Origin: Hermatobates lingyangjiaoensis
Lineage: Eukaryota; Arthropoda; Insecta; Hemiptera; Hermatobatidae
Reading direction: 5' to 3'
Assembly: GCA_026182355.1 (NCBI GenBank)
Contig: JAPFBL010001617.1
Span: 3,383,001 to 3,447,000, forward strand
DNA length: 64,000 nt
In this document: positions 55,076-64,000 of the stretch, in pieces
Numbering within the stretch: position 1 is the first letter of the stretch
Layout: each line of letters opens with the position of its first letter
Translations under genes and position numbers: made by a program
The notes under the pieces: model-generated
What the model saw: the letters and a program-made list of their open reading frames with translations, nothing else
The model's database searches: none
Told to the model about the DNA's origin: nothing

Positions 55076-55309
55076 GAAGACAGGTGAAGAAGTCTCCTTG
55101 AAGTGGTACTCAATCAATGTAGCCAACTTATGGAGGTAGGGAAGACAAGGATAGATAATTTAAATAACAACAAAAATAAAACATAAATAAATTTAAATAA
55201 ACAACTGTTAAAATTTGTAAAAGAAAACAAACTACGAATATGAATAAGTAAGTAAACAAAAAATTAAATAAGACTCTAAAATAAATAAATACAGCAATTA
55301 AGGATTAAG

Positions 55310-55770
55310 GTTAAGCTTAGGAGCAAATCTACGTCCCAGGAGACAAATAAGAGAGCTCTGAAGCTCCAAAATGCCATTAGCTCTAGTTTGATGAATCTGC
55401 CTAAGAATCTAATCACGGAAACAGTCATTGAAACTAAGTCTGTGAGAACTGGCATGAGTGGCAGCGGGAAGGTCACTGCGTTTGCCCATGATGACCTGTG
55501 ATTATTCAAACCCAATCCAATTCATATTGGGTGCAATCCAAACGATATGCGCAGTATTGTGACAAAGAGGGAAAGTGCGTTTGCTGAGGAAAGAAGTAAA
55601 TGAAGAGACGGGATTGATGATAGGGCAAATAAGACCGCCACGACGTCTACATTGAACCACACCACTAACAGTATTGGGAGGTATGTGAAAAGATAGACCT
55701 ACAATTAATAGGTTTGCTGAAGGAAATAGTAGGTAACTATCTGAAGACAAAAGAAGTACAGGAGGATGAA
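55310..55770 (-). pseudogene. PLE GIY-YIG endonuclease C-terminus, decayed
   Basis: Minus strand: 'GKRSDLPAATHASSHRLSFN' then 'DCFRD', matching 'SHGLDFNHCF' of P6 and 'SHGLSFNDCF' of the 57-kb copy. It ends 'RRFAPKLNLNP' at about 55310. Upstream (55750-55500) remnants of the linker, e.g. 'PNTVSGVVQCRRRGG', lie in another frame. Sister of the copy at 57.12-58.19 kb. Confidence 0.7.
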
Positions 55771-55950
55771 GAAATTATAGAGAATATACGAGGGTCGTCC
55801 AGAAAATAAGTTCCGTTTTGGTCTGTAGGGCGGTAGGAGTGGTTTTTGCCAAATCCGGCAACACCGCTCGAAAGAGGAGAGGTGGGGGAATAGAATGAGA
55901 GGTGGGGGACCTCAGTCGGTCAATTACCAACGTCAGGGCAGGTAGTTGAA

Positions 55951-56160
55951 ATGGAGCCCTCCATGTCACGTCCCGCCACCTCGATCCCCGTTCCCTCTCG
56001 AGTTGTTTTGCGCGGAGTGATTCAATTTCTTTATGCACATGGTTTCAAATCAGTTCAAATTCACGAACAGCTCATTTCTGTTTATGGAGAAGGTGTAATG
56101 AGTGAATCAATGGTGAGGAGATGGGTACGTGAATTTAAGGCGGGAAGACATTCAGCTCTC
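55951..56160 (+). pseudogene. mariner transposase N-terminus, left arm
   Basis: Starts at the ATG at 55951 ('MEPSMSRPATSIPVPSRVVL') and runs through 'IHEQLISVYGEGVMSESMVR' and 'RWVREFKAGRHS', the helix-turn-helix region, then hits the junction at 56153 and stops. Confidence 0.85.
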
Positions 56161-56566
56161 TAGGGACCCACCGGGCGGAAACTTTCCGAAAGTCAAGTTT
56201 TTCCGAGACGATCTCATGGATGAGGGATCGTGAGATGTCTGGGAAACTCAGGTGGAGTTCATCCAGGGTTGAACGACGATCTTTGCGAATTGCATTGTCG
56301 ATTTCTGCGACAATTTCGTCCGTCACAACTGAAGTTCTGCCTCTCCCACTTTCATCCTCAAGTGAATGTCTTCCCGCCTTAAATTCACGTACCCATCTCC
56401 TCACCATTGATTCACTCATTACACCTTCTCCATAAACAGAAATGAGCTGTTCGTGAATTTGAACTGATTTGAAACCCTGTGCATAAAGAAATTGAATCAC
56501 TCCGCGCAAAACAACTCGAGAGGGAACGGGGATCGAGGTGGCGGGACGTGACATGGAGGGCTCCAT
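56135..56566 (-). pseudogene. mariner transposase N-terminal half, right arm
   Basis: From the ATG at 56566 the frame encodes the same 67 residues and continues 'LEDESGRGRTSVVTDEIVAE', 'IDNAIRKDRRSTLDELHL' and 'LDFRKVSARWVPRELN', the full DNA-binding half of a mariner-type transposase, before entering the inverted arm. The catalytic domain with its acidic triad is absent. The text 'NFRKVSARWVPR' is typical of a mariner branch distinct from the element at 47.5 kb. Confidence 0.9.
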
Positions 56567-56727
56567 TTCAACTACCTGCCCTGACGTTGGTAATTGACCG
56601 ACTGAGGTCCCCCACCTCTCATTCTATTCCCCCACCTCTCCTCTTTCGAGCGGTGTTGCCGGATTTGGCAAAAACCACTCCTACCGCCCTACAGACCAAA
56701 ACGGAACTTATTTTCTGGACGACCCTC

Positions 56728-56728
<1 letters not shown>

Positions 56729-56758
<30 letters not shown>
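56729..56758. repeat. (TA)n microsatellite
   Basis: TA run at the right border of the foldback mariner. Confidence 0.95.
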
Positions 56759-56759
<1 letters not shown>

Positions 56760-56761
<2 letters not shown>

Positions 56762-57115
56762 AACAAATTCAATAATATATCAACCGTTGGATAGAATAAG
56801 AGTATAATGTAATCGGGATTCGGTCAATTTTCCAGGATCAAAATCAAACTCTCAATGCCGACGTTTCGGTTTTAAATAAAACTACTATATTTCGATGTCC
56901 TCGTCTTCAGGAAAAGAAGTGAATCGCTCCAAAGGTTGATAACGACTGACTTAGCGTTCGAACTGAAGCACTCAAACAGTGTAGCCAACTTTCGGAGGAA
57001 AGGTAGACAGGGAAGATAAAGAGATAAAAGCCAAATAAAAATTAAAAAAATGAAAACATGTAACTAAAATAAAATTAAAAGCTGACAACAACTTAAAAAA
57101 AAAAAAAAAAAAAAT
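56760..57115 (-). mobile_element. PLE 3' ends, two families joined
   Basis: 56760-56880 matches the end of P9 ('caataatatatcaaccgtt', 'ctcaatgccgacgtttcgg'). At 56880 it switches to another PLE end that continues into the endonuclease gene beyond 57120. An 18-base A run at 57094-57113 lies just beyond the coding part. Confidence 0.65.
56885..56920 (-). ncRNA. Hammerhead-like motif
   Basis: CUGAAGA box (exact), spacer C, weak stem II 'GAGGACAUC' (two outer pairs), GAA, AUAU, A. Lies at the switch point between two PLE families. Confidence 0.45.
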
Positions 57116-57119
57116 CAAC

Positions 57120-58190
57120 GATTGAGGTTAAGCCCAGGAGCCGAATCTACCACCCAGAAGACTAATAAGTGCTTCTTCTGAAGCTCTCAGAGTAACTTTC
57201 GAATTAGTCTGATCAATCTGCCTCAGGACCTATACACGGAAACAGTCATTAAAACTGAGTCCGTGAGAACTGGCATGAGTAGCAACGGGAAGGTCACTGC
57301 GTTTGCCAACGGATGACCTGTGAATATTCATACGCAGGCTTTGCTTGGTGGAAGCCAAACCCACATAAAAAGAATCACACTGGGTGCAATCCAAACGGTA
57401 AACGCAGTTACCAGAGGTACAAGAGGTCTTGTGAGCGATATGGTAGGTGCGTTATATATGGAAAGAGGTAAAGGTAGGAGCAGGATTGTCCACATTGAAC
57501 TATACCACCAGCAGTTTTAGGAGGCTTTGGAGAAGAGATGTGAGAAAAGATAGATTGAAGATTAGCAGGTTTGCGATAGGAAATGGAAGGTGTCTCACTA
57601 AAGACTGAAGAAGTACAGGAGGAAAAAGAAAGTATAGGGAAAAACTCCCTGATAACTGGACCCAGCCTATGAGCACCAGGAAAATAAGTGGTGATGAGGA
57701 AAGTAGAGTCACTGGGTTCCCTCCTAGGACCTGAATTATGATGTACGTCTGCAGGGACTATACGATTGTTAATGAAATTAAGGGGATAACCTCAGTCAAA
57801 AAATTTCTGTTTCAATAAATCTATTTGGAAGGAACGATCTGCAACAAATTTTATGGAGGCGTATGGACAATAATCTGGGGATAGCTTTTTTGACGTGGGA
57901 GGGATGACAAATATTGAAATGAGGGTACTGCTGGGCGTTAGTTGGCTTGGTATATACAGAAGTAGAAAGATGACCCTCATCGTAGGTGACGCTGACATCC
58001 AAAAATGTAATGAGATTATTGGACACTTGATGGGTAAAGGAAATAGATGAAGAGAAGGAACTGAATGACGTAAGGAACTGATCTAACTCAGGCTTACCAT
58101 GGGGCCACATACATACGTCATCTATGTAGCGTAAGTAAAGGATGGGAAGGAGATTGCGAGTGGCAATATATATATCCATAGAACAAGGTA
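57120..58190 (-). pseudogene. PLE reverse transcriptase and GIY-YIG endonuclease, largest copy
   Basis: Minus strand from 58179: 'LPILYLRYIDDVCMWPHG', the RT catalytic box with both aspartates, 'ITFLDVSVTYDEGHLSTSVY' (FLDV motif), 'FNICHPSHVKKAIPRLL' and 'RSFLPNRFIETEIF', ending at 57796. The linker follows in other frames (57780-57500). The endonuclease then gives 'CVYRLDCTQCDSFYVGLAS' and 'LRMNIHRSSVGKRSDLPVAT', then 'SHGLSFNDCFRVQVLRQI' and ends '...EEALISLLGGRFGSWA' near 57130. GIY-YIG is in the VY-YVG form with CxxC. Only the C-terminal third of RT is present. Several frame shifts make it inactive, but it is the longest PLE coding remnant here. Confidence 0.85.
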
Positions 58191-58792
58191 GATAATCGGT
58201 GTATTGTGATTAGCTGAATGCATGTCATTCAAGTTTTGTTTATTACCAAACAAGGGAACCATAAAAAATATTCGATAATAAAAGCTAGCTTCAAATATTC
58301 AAGAGATCCCTAAAGAATTAAATTTAGAGAAAATATAAAAAAACACCAAAAAACAAAGTTGAAAGCTTTGAGATTATAATTAAAGTGGTCAGTTATTATC
58401 AGAATCAATTAAAGAGCCACGAATACCAATCACTTCTTCTACCTTAAAGTAGAATTACAACTCGCAAAATAATATCATTGCCTAAAATCAGTACCTAACT
58501 CTAAACAGGAACATTTTTTATTTCAATTACGATTTCATGTACCCTTTTCTCGGACTCATATTCCAAGAATAAGTTATCTATATCTCAGGCTGTGCTGTTT
58601 CATGCACACCCTTTATTGTTCATTTCATTGTACTTATTGTGTAAAAAGACGTGTATAATGCTTGATCGTACTATTAACTTTTATGTACATGAACTTCTTT
58701 TGCATATTACGTGAAACACAGGAAGATTAGATTACAAGTAGTAATTATGGCAATTCTAAAACAAGAGAAAGTTTTTTATTTTACTAATAAAA
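58191..58792. other. Unannotated stretch
   Basis: No gene or repeat family recognised. Confidence 0.4.
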
Positions 58793-58897
58793 AGTAAAGT
58801 GTAGTGCCCGTGAAAAAATTCGATCTCGAGATTTTGACAGAATTACAAGTTTTGAGGTCCCAAAAGTCGTTTTAATAAATTTCTTCGATGATTGTGT

Positions 58898-58931
<34 letters not shown>

Positions 58932-59870
58932 TGTGTAGGTAAGAGTGTATCCAAAGTTTGTGCCCACGCTACGGTCCAGAATATTTCATGGATCAAATTG
59001 ATATTTATACAAAAATGGGCCTAACAGTGTAGATAATGTAGATGAACTGTATAGTTAGAAGCAATTGCGCCAGATGGGAAAGTCACATTTTTTGCTAAAA
59101 ATGTGTTTTTAGACAACCTTTTTTTCCTCTTAAACTAGTAATTCTAGAATCTTGAAATTTTGGCATATCTTTGAGGCTACAAAAGCAATAAATGAAAAAA
59201 TATTCATATTTTAAAAAACAGGAAATATTTTTTTTAATAAAATGTAAAAATGTTGACATATAATTAAATCTGAAAGCTTGGAGAGCAATTCAAGCCATAC
59301 CGTTTAACGGATCAAAATGCAGCTATACCTAAAAATAGAAGTTTATGTGGAGGATGAGATAATTTTTGTTCAATATTACATCAACCAAAGGGGCGTTAGA
59401 GTACCTTTTCTGTTTTCAGAAAATCTTTTGATGCTAAACAGCCCATTATAGGAAAATGAAATTTTTCCAAAAAATTGATAAACAAATTAGCAATTCAGGA
59501 AAAAATTCGTGGAATTTCAATTACTGCAAGAGATAATAAAGCTATAAGAAATGAATATTTATGCTAAACTAGTGGATCACCTGCTATACTTGTCCGATTT
59601 ATTTACATTTATTTATATTTTTTATATTGATTTAGGAATTTTTTAAGATAATCATCTTAAATAATATTGATGTTTGGAGGTTTAATGAAAAAGTTTGAAA
59701 TAATCTAATGGCTTAATATGGGATGTCAGAAGAATAAAATGGACACATGTAAAAAATCAAAGCCAATCAAACATATAATTTCTGATACTTTCCATAGAAT
59801 GATAGATTTATCCAACAAAATACTCTAATTAATCTATATTTTGCACAATTCAACAAAATTTAGTTCAGAA
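58793..59870 (-). mobile_element. Repeat A copy A11, 5'-truncated
   Basis: Opens with 'taaaaagtaaagtgtagtg' and 'aaaaaattcgatctcgaga' (rc of the family 3' end), a (GT)n run at 58897-58937, 'cacgctacggtccagaat' at 58962, 'aaaggggcgttagagtac' at 59388 and fades near 59870 without the 5' end. Confidence 0.7.
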
Positions 59871-60169
59871 TATTAAATTGTGGAATATCAATATGGTATT
59901 ATGGAATAAGTTGTGGTGTTGTGGTACAGATGGAAGAAGTGTGTATTCTCAGAAGCGGAGAATTTGCTATCTGATAAACGATGCAAAATTCTTGATTTTG
60001 CTTGAAATAAGATACTTGGTTTAATGGGTATAAAATCTAATGAAATAATTATATTCATCAATAAATAAATGACGTTTGGTGTCTCGTAGGTGGCTGGTAT
60101 AACTTCAGGAAGGAACTTCAAAAAAAAAATTTTAAAGTTTATAAAATTTAAACATTAGTAATAATATCA

Positions 60170-60275
60170 TGTCCTCTTTACCTTTCAATCCGTTTTCAGG
60201 TGAGGAGAAAAAGAAAAGGAAGAAGAAACACAGGAATGGAAACATAAAAGCGTCCACCAACCGATCGAAGTTTTA
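60170..60275 (-). repeat. PLE end shard
   Basis: 'cgttttcaggtgaggag', 'aggaagaagaaacacagga' and 'cgtccaccaaccgatcga' are the reverse of 28.85-28.92 kb. The hammerhead-like box is eroded here. Confidence 0.6.
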
Positions 60276-60384
60276 AATGTGTTGGGTATATCAAAAGTAT
60301 TGAAAGTTTTAATGTTTCGTATTCAATTCTGCTAAAGGATGAATGGTTTGAATGATAAAAAAAATTTACAATTTAATTTATTAG

Positions 60385-60500
60385 TAGTTGGTTACACTGA
60401 TTGTTAGTCGGTAGCACTGATTAGTACCATAGTTGGTAACTCCTGTACAGTAGTTGGTGACACTGAATAGTAGTTGGTAACTACTGATTAGTAGTTGATG
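60385..60500. repeat. Short tandem 'tagttggtaactactgatta'
   Basis: Five to six units of about 20 bp, the reverse complement of the tandem at 26.38-26.46 kb. Confidence 0.7.
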
Positions 60501-62155
60501 TCGTGGCAAATATCAAATTGATATTTTACTCAAAACTGGGCCTCATAGTGTAGATGTGCTGTAGGTTGATAATGTATCAGGAATAATTTCTCCATAGATA
60601 ACTGTCAATGGAAACCGATAAAAAACATATTATTAACCATAATTACTACTCAAAATCAAAACATATCTATCAACGGAAAGTTAACATAATTATCATGGAA
60701 AAGAAATCATTGATATTAACAAAGATAATAGCACAGTACCAGTACTACAGTATGAGCAATGCCAAGCTCTGTGAAAACGACTACATTATTAACCCTGCGT
60801 TATTCCGGAATAACTAAAACAATATAGTCTGAGCCAGTTGATATATTAACCTTGAATTTCAATCGTGAGCATCAATGTAATTAATTTAATAACATTAATT
60901 AACTAAGCATAACATTAACATCAATCTAATGAATTGAATAACATTAATTATTAAGCTTTGCATGAAAAACATTAACCATGTTTACTAATCAGTTAACCTA
61001 ATAAATAAAAAACTCATCCACATCTTGAAGAGAAATGATTTCCATTGGAAGTTTTCTGTTGAATTAATTTACTTTCATAGAAAAATATAAGAAAGGAGTT
61101 TTAATGCCAATCAAACTGAACCTCAGTTGAAAAAGGAAATGACTTACATAGGTGAAATTTTAATACTAAACATAGGTACGAGTATATTCATGGCATCAAC
61201 AATATTTGAAAATATAATCCGTAACTAAGCCCTTGTTCTCATATTAATTTTCTCACGAAGTTATCAATATAACTTCAATACATTAATTATTTACTGAATT
61301 AATCAAATTCAGTATTTTAACAAATATTAATTTATTAAGAAGTAATGCCTCAGAATATACAATTGAGTGAAAGGAATATACCACAACCTCATGTAAAAGT
61401 ATTTCTTAATAGTACTAAGTATAACTAAAAACAAGTAATTTAATTGTACTATATAGTTTGATCTATAAATGGCGCTATACTGGAAGTGAATCACTATAAG
61501 TAATCAAGGCTGTTGCAATACCATATTTACCATACGAGTATAAGTTACTTGCAATAAATAATTTATGTATGTTAATGGCCTCTAAAACAAACAGAATTTG
61601 AAAATGAATTACATCACTCCGCAAGTATTACATTAAGAACTTTTTTAATCAATGCTGGCGGTTAATTTAATATTATCCAATATATATAAGTGTTAAATGT
61701 TTTTACACACCTTAATCTTAGGACATCAAAGACTAACTTTTAACACTGAATTGTGATTAACATCATGTACTATATTCTATTTTCAAATGAGTATTTCAAT
61801 AATCGCTGCAATTTTATTTATATCTCTGATCTCAATGTGTCGTCATACCGTTTGCATAATTGAGATTATAATTGTTTAAAACTGTCTACCGTACGATAAT
61901 ATGGACACCGCCTAGTTTAAAGATAATTACAGTTGATTTTCAAGATCAACTGTTATCGATTAATAACACAAGCCACTCAAATTAGTTGGTCTTGAAGAAG
62001 AACAGCGTCCTTGAAATTTGACAAAAAACACACATCATACAATGAATGACATTTCAAATAATTATAATTTAACTAGTAGTATAACCTCTAGGTGTACATA
62101 ATATCCATTTACTTAGCATAGTCCCCTTATTCAAATTTTACATAACTCAAATGTA
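60501..62155. other. AT-rich stretch with a tiny repeat A piece
   Basis: 60501-60570 has 'aaatatcaaattgatatttt' and 'gggcctcatagtgtagatg' (repeat A, minus). The remainder is AT-rich without recognisable features. Confidence 0.45.
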
Positions 62156-62159
62156 CTTA

Positions 62160-62352
62160 AAGCAGGTATCATTAACGAGTATCTGATATTCTACAGGCTC
62201 GGAACTAACGGCTTAATGTAACTATTCGAGGGACAACGTGCTCACTTTCACCCCTCGCTTTAAAAAAAAAAAGGGGGACCAGGATGAGAATTGAACCCGG
62301 ATGAACCAGATCAGAGGCAAGCATCCAAACCACTGGGCTACCCTGACCAACT
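62160..62352 (-). repeat. tRNA-derived SINE, copy S4
   Basis: From 62350 on the minus strand: 'GGTCAGGGTAGCCCAGTGGT' (box A region), 'GGGTTCAATTCTCATCC' (box B, one change), then a short body with an A-run region and 'CTGTAGAATATCAGATACTC'. The body is truncated compared with S2 and the head differs, so it may be a sister subfamily. Confidence 0.7.
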
Positions 62353-62883
62353 ATTATCGCTAGCTATTAAGCCGTTTATATTTCATAGATATGCTCTTCA
62401 CTCAATTGTACGATAAGAATCTTCCATTTAATTAGTTGTCAGATTCTAATGTGTCTAAAATCATTACATGGATTATCATAAAATTCATTGAAGAATTGTT
62501 TGAGCTCTTGAAATAATCCTACAAATTTAGCTTTGACGTTCAACAACTCTATAATTTTTTTAGCGTCCAATAACAGTTCTTAAAATGTGACCGAAATCGT
62601 AAGAATTTTTAAGGCTCCTTTAGTAACCACATCCCCCTATCTATTGAATAATTTTTAAAAATAGTAAATCAATAATTTTAAAAAGCCTCTAACAGTAAAT
62701 TTCTATCTATATTTTCAATTTTTATTTAAAATACATTCATTATTTAATAAAGCAAACGAGACAAATGACAACTCTTTAAAGAGCGATTCCGTTAGTCTTC
62801 CTATTTTTATCTATTCATTAATTATGCAATCAGTTGCAAACAATTGTTTCCAGTTTTTTTTTCACCATTTACATGACTGAAAA
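62353..62883. other. AT-rich spacer
   Basis: Nothing recognised. Confidence 0.45.
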
Positions 62884-63685
62884 TCTCTATATAAATAAAA
62901 GAAAGGTTCTCTCTGTACATTTCTTAGAACTGACTCACTTCAAGTTATCTTTACGTTTCATACATTAGAGAATCCGAATCCACCCTTAGAAAAATTTCTG
63001 TCTGTCAGTTTGTCCACAAAATTTTGTCACAAGTTAACTCAGCAACCATAAGACATAGTGAGCTACAACTTTGTCTAACTTAAAATCTATGCTTTCAATG
63101 GATTGAAAATTCAACGTAAAATCGAAGTTATGAAATTTTAAGCTGTATTTGGCTAACGACACAGACATGCTTATTTTGAAAATATAAACATGTATAGCAA
63201 TTAGATATGGTTAGTTGATTTTAATTTCATTTGTGTTTAAGCTCCCAATAAAAATGTGCAACAGGACACGACTCCGATTTGTGCTTTGCACAGATACGTC
63301 ACAGAGGCCGATATCATGACTGGGTGTGGTTTTGAGGAGTCAGTGTTTATACCACCCATACCATTGATTGTCAGCGTCTGTTTTGCAACGACGGTAAATA
63401 AATCGCAAGACCAAACTCTGTTTACGGCAGGAATTTAAGTGAGTGGTACCAAGTGTTTCTCACATGGTCAACTGTATGTTTCTTGCTCAACAGTCAGAGG
63501 TTCTAACTCTCTGTTTTTGCATGTACCTGAAGGACAGTCAGGGAATGTAGTGAATACAGAGGCACTTACACTGTGCTAATAAATATTTTTTTCCTACTCT
63601 ATAACTTTTATAGTAATATTCTGAAAAACACGTATCATCTCTGAATTTTTGTAAAATTCCCGTCAAAGACGGCCACGTCTGCTAG
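62884..63685 (+). mobile_element. Helitron H4, compact copy with both ends
   Basis: Starts 'tctctatataaataaaag' after an A and ends with the hairpin CCCGTC-AAA-GACGGc at 63658-63673 and 'cacgtctgctag' (CTAG 63682-63685) before a T. Insertion between A and T, TC start and CTAG end are Helitron hallmarks. At 802 bp it is the shortest copy with both ends, a non-autonomous internal-deletion form. Confidence 0.88.
63250..63560 (+). pseudogene. Helitron helicase C-terminus fragment
   Basis: 'QQDTTPICALHRYVTEADIM', 'TGCGFEESVFIPPIPLIVSV' and 'CFATTVNKSQDQTLFTAGI' in one frame, then 'SHGQLYVSCSTVRGSNSLF'-like text in another. A piece of the usual 'PF.FKRLQFPV' is deleted before 'VSVCFATTVN'. Pseudogene. 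Confidence 0.75.
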
Positions 63686-64000
63686 TTAAGAATGTTTTCA
63701 TTATAAAAACTACGAAATTTTAATAATATATCACCAAAAGTAGGGGAAAAATAACTAGTCTGAATAGGTATGAAAAACCATGAAGTACTTCCTGCTTCAA
63801 AACTAACGAAGAATACCATTCCTAATGTAACCAAAAACTTTAATATCTCGAAACGGACTATTATGCAAAAGTAACTGAAATCCGAGTGTAAAAAACTGGA
63901 TACATGCCCAGTTTGTGGTAAACAGGACCCTCAAAAATATGGAGAATAGTTAAAACTTCAAAATTGTTTAGTTTTAATAATTGTATGTACTTTGCTTCTA
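63686..64000. other. AT-rich end of window
   Basis: Nothing recognised. Confidence 0.45.

Larger units (their letters stand above)
55799..56728. mobile_element. Foldback mariner, 355-bp arms
   Basis: Both ends read inward 'cgagggtcgtccagaaaata' (55799 on plus, 56728 on minus), bordered by TA on each side. Arms 55799-56153 and 56374-56728 are inverted; the only difference I noticed is one base at 56040/56487 (CAT vs CAG codon, His/Gln). The 220-bp centre is present once and belongs to the right-hand copy. The element looks like a mariner joined head-to-head to a truncated copy of itself. Near identity implies it is recent. Confidence 0.9.

Noticed and set aside
1..64000. CRISPR arrays, bacterial operons, riboswitches or phage genes
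   Set aside because: Nothing of the kind; all recognisable coding text is eukaryotic transposon or spliced exon type.

Overview
This is AT-rich eukaryotic, almost certainly animal, DNA and most of it is transposon debris. A Jockey-like LINE reverse transcriptase, Penelope-like elements (PLEs), mariner-type elements, Helitrons and a tRNA-derived SINE point to an invertebrate, most likely an arthropod; I cannot name the species. No complete host gene is present. Four short minus-strand stretches look like host exons (13.5, 28.2, 37.5 and 40.6 kb). Three of them are phase-0 exons of 27, 36 and 108 bp with good splice signals. They are probably parts of one gene whose very long introns hold most of the window.

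Layout. 0-3.3 kb: Helitron remnant and SINE. 3.3-8.6 kb: two opposed copies of an unclassified dispersed repeat (here 'repeat A', about 1.6-2.2 kb, TTTACTATAAGTAAA-type ends) and a LINE relic. 8.6-16.9 kb: two SINEs, a Helitron, one candidate exon, a CT-rich satellite. 16.9-21.3 kb: two more repeat A copies around a small palindrome. 21.5 kb: 39-bp minisatellite. 23.1-27.1 kb: a 3.9-kb hAT-type element with a perfect 8-bp target-site duplication, itself filled with repeat A pieces. 28.6-40.0 kb: a dense PLE field of head-to-head palindromes carrying GIY-YIG endonuclease and RT fragments, plus a Jockey RT fragment. 40-44 kb: mostly featureless. 44.1 kb: LINE RT relic. 44.9-51.4 kb: one old and one heavily interrupted repeat A copy, the second split by a Helitron, a PLE shard, a mariner, a small hAT and a PLE palindrome. 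53.2-58.2 kb: more PLE pieces and a foldback mariner with 355-bp arms. 58.8-60.3 kb: repeat A and a PLE shard. 62.1-63.7 kb: SINE and a compact Helitron with both ends.

The most interesting pattern is in the PLE ends. About twenty short motifs share the hammerhead-ribozyme layout: CUGANGA-like box, one base, a stem II whose sequence differs between families but stays complementary, GAA, then a short self-complementary A...U segment followed by U, C or A at the expected cleavage position. Hammerhead motifs in PLEs are known in the literature; the number, the diversity and the repeated inverted (head-to-head) arrangement here deserve a check. All calls are by eye; identities and boundaries are approximate unless a target-site duplication fixes them.
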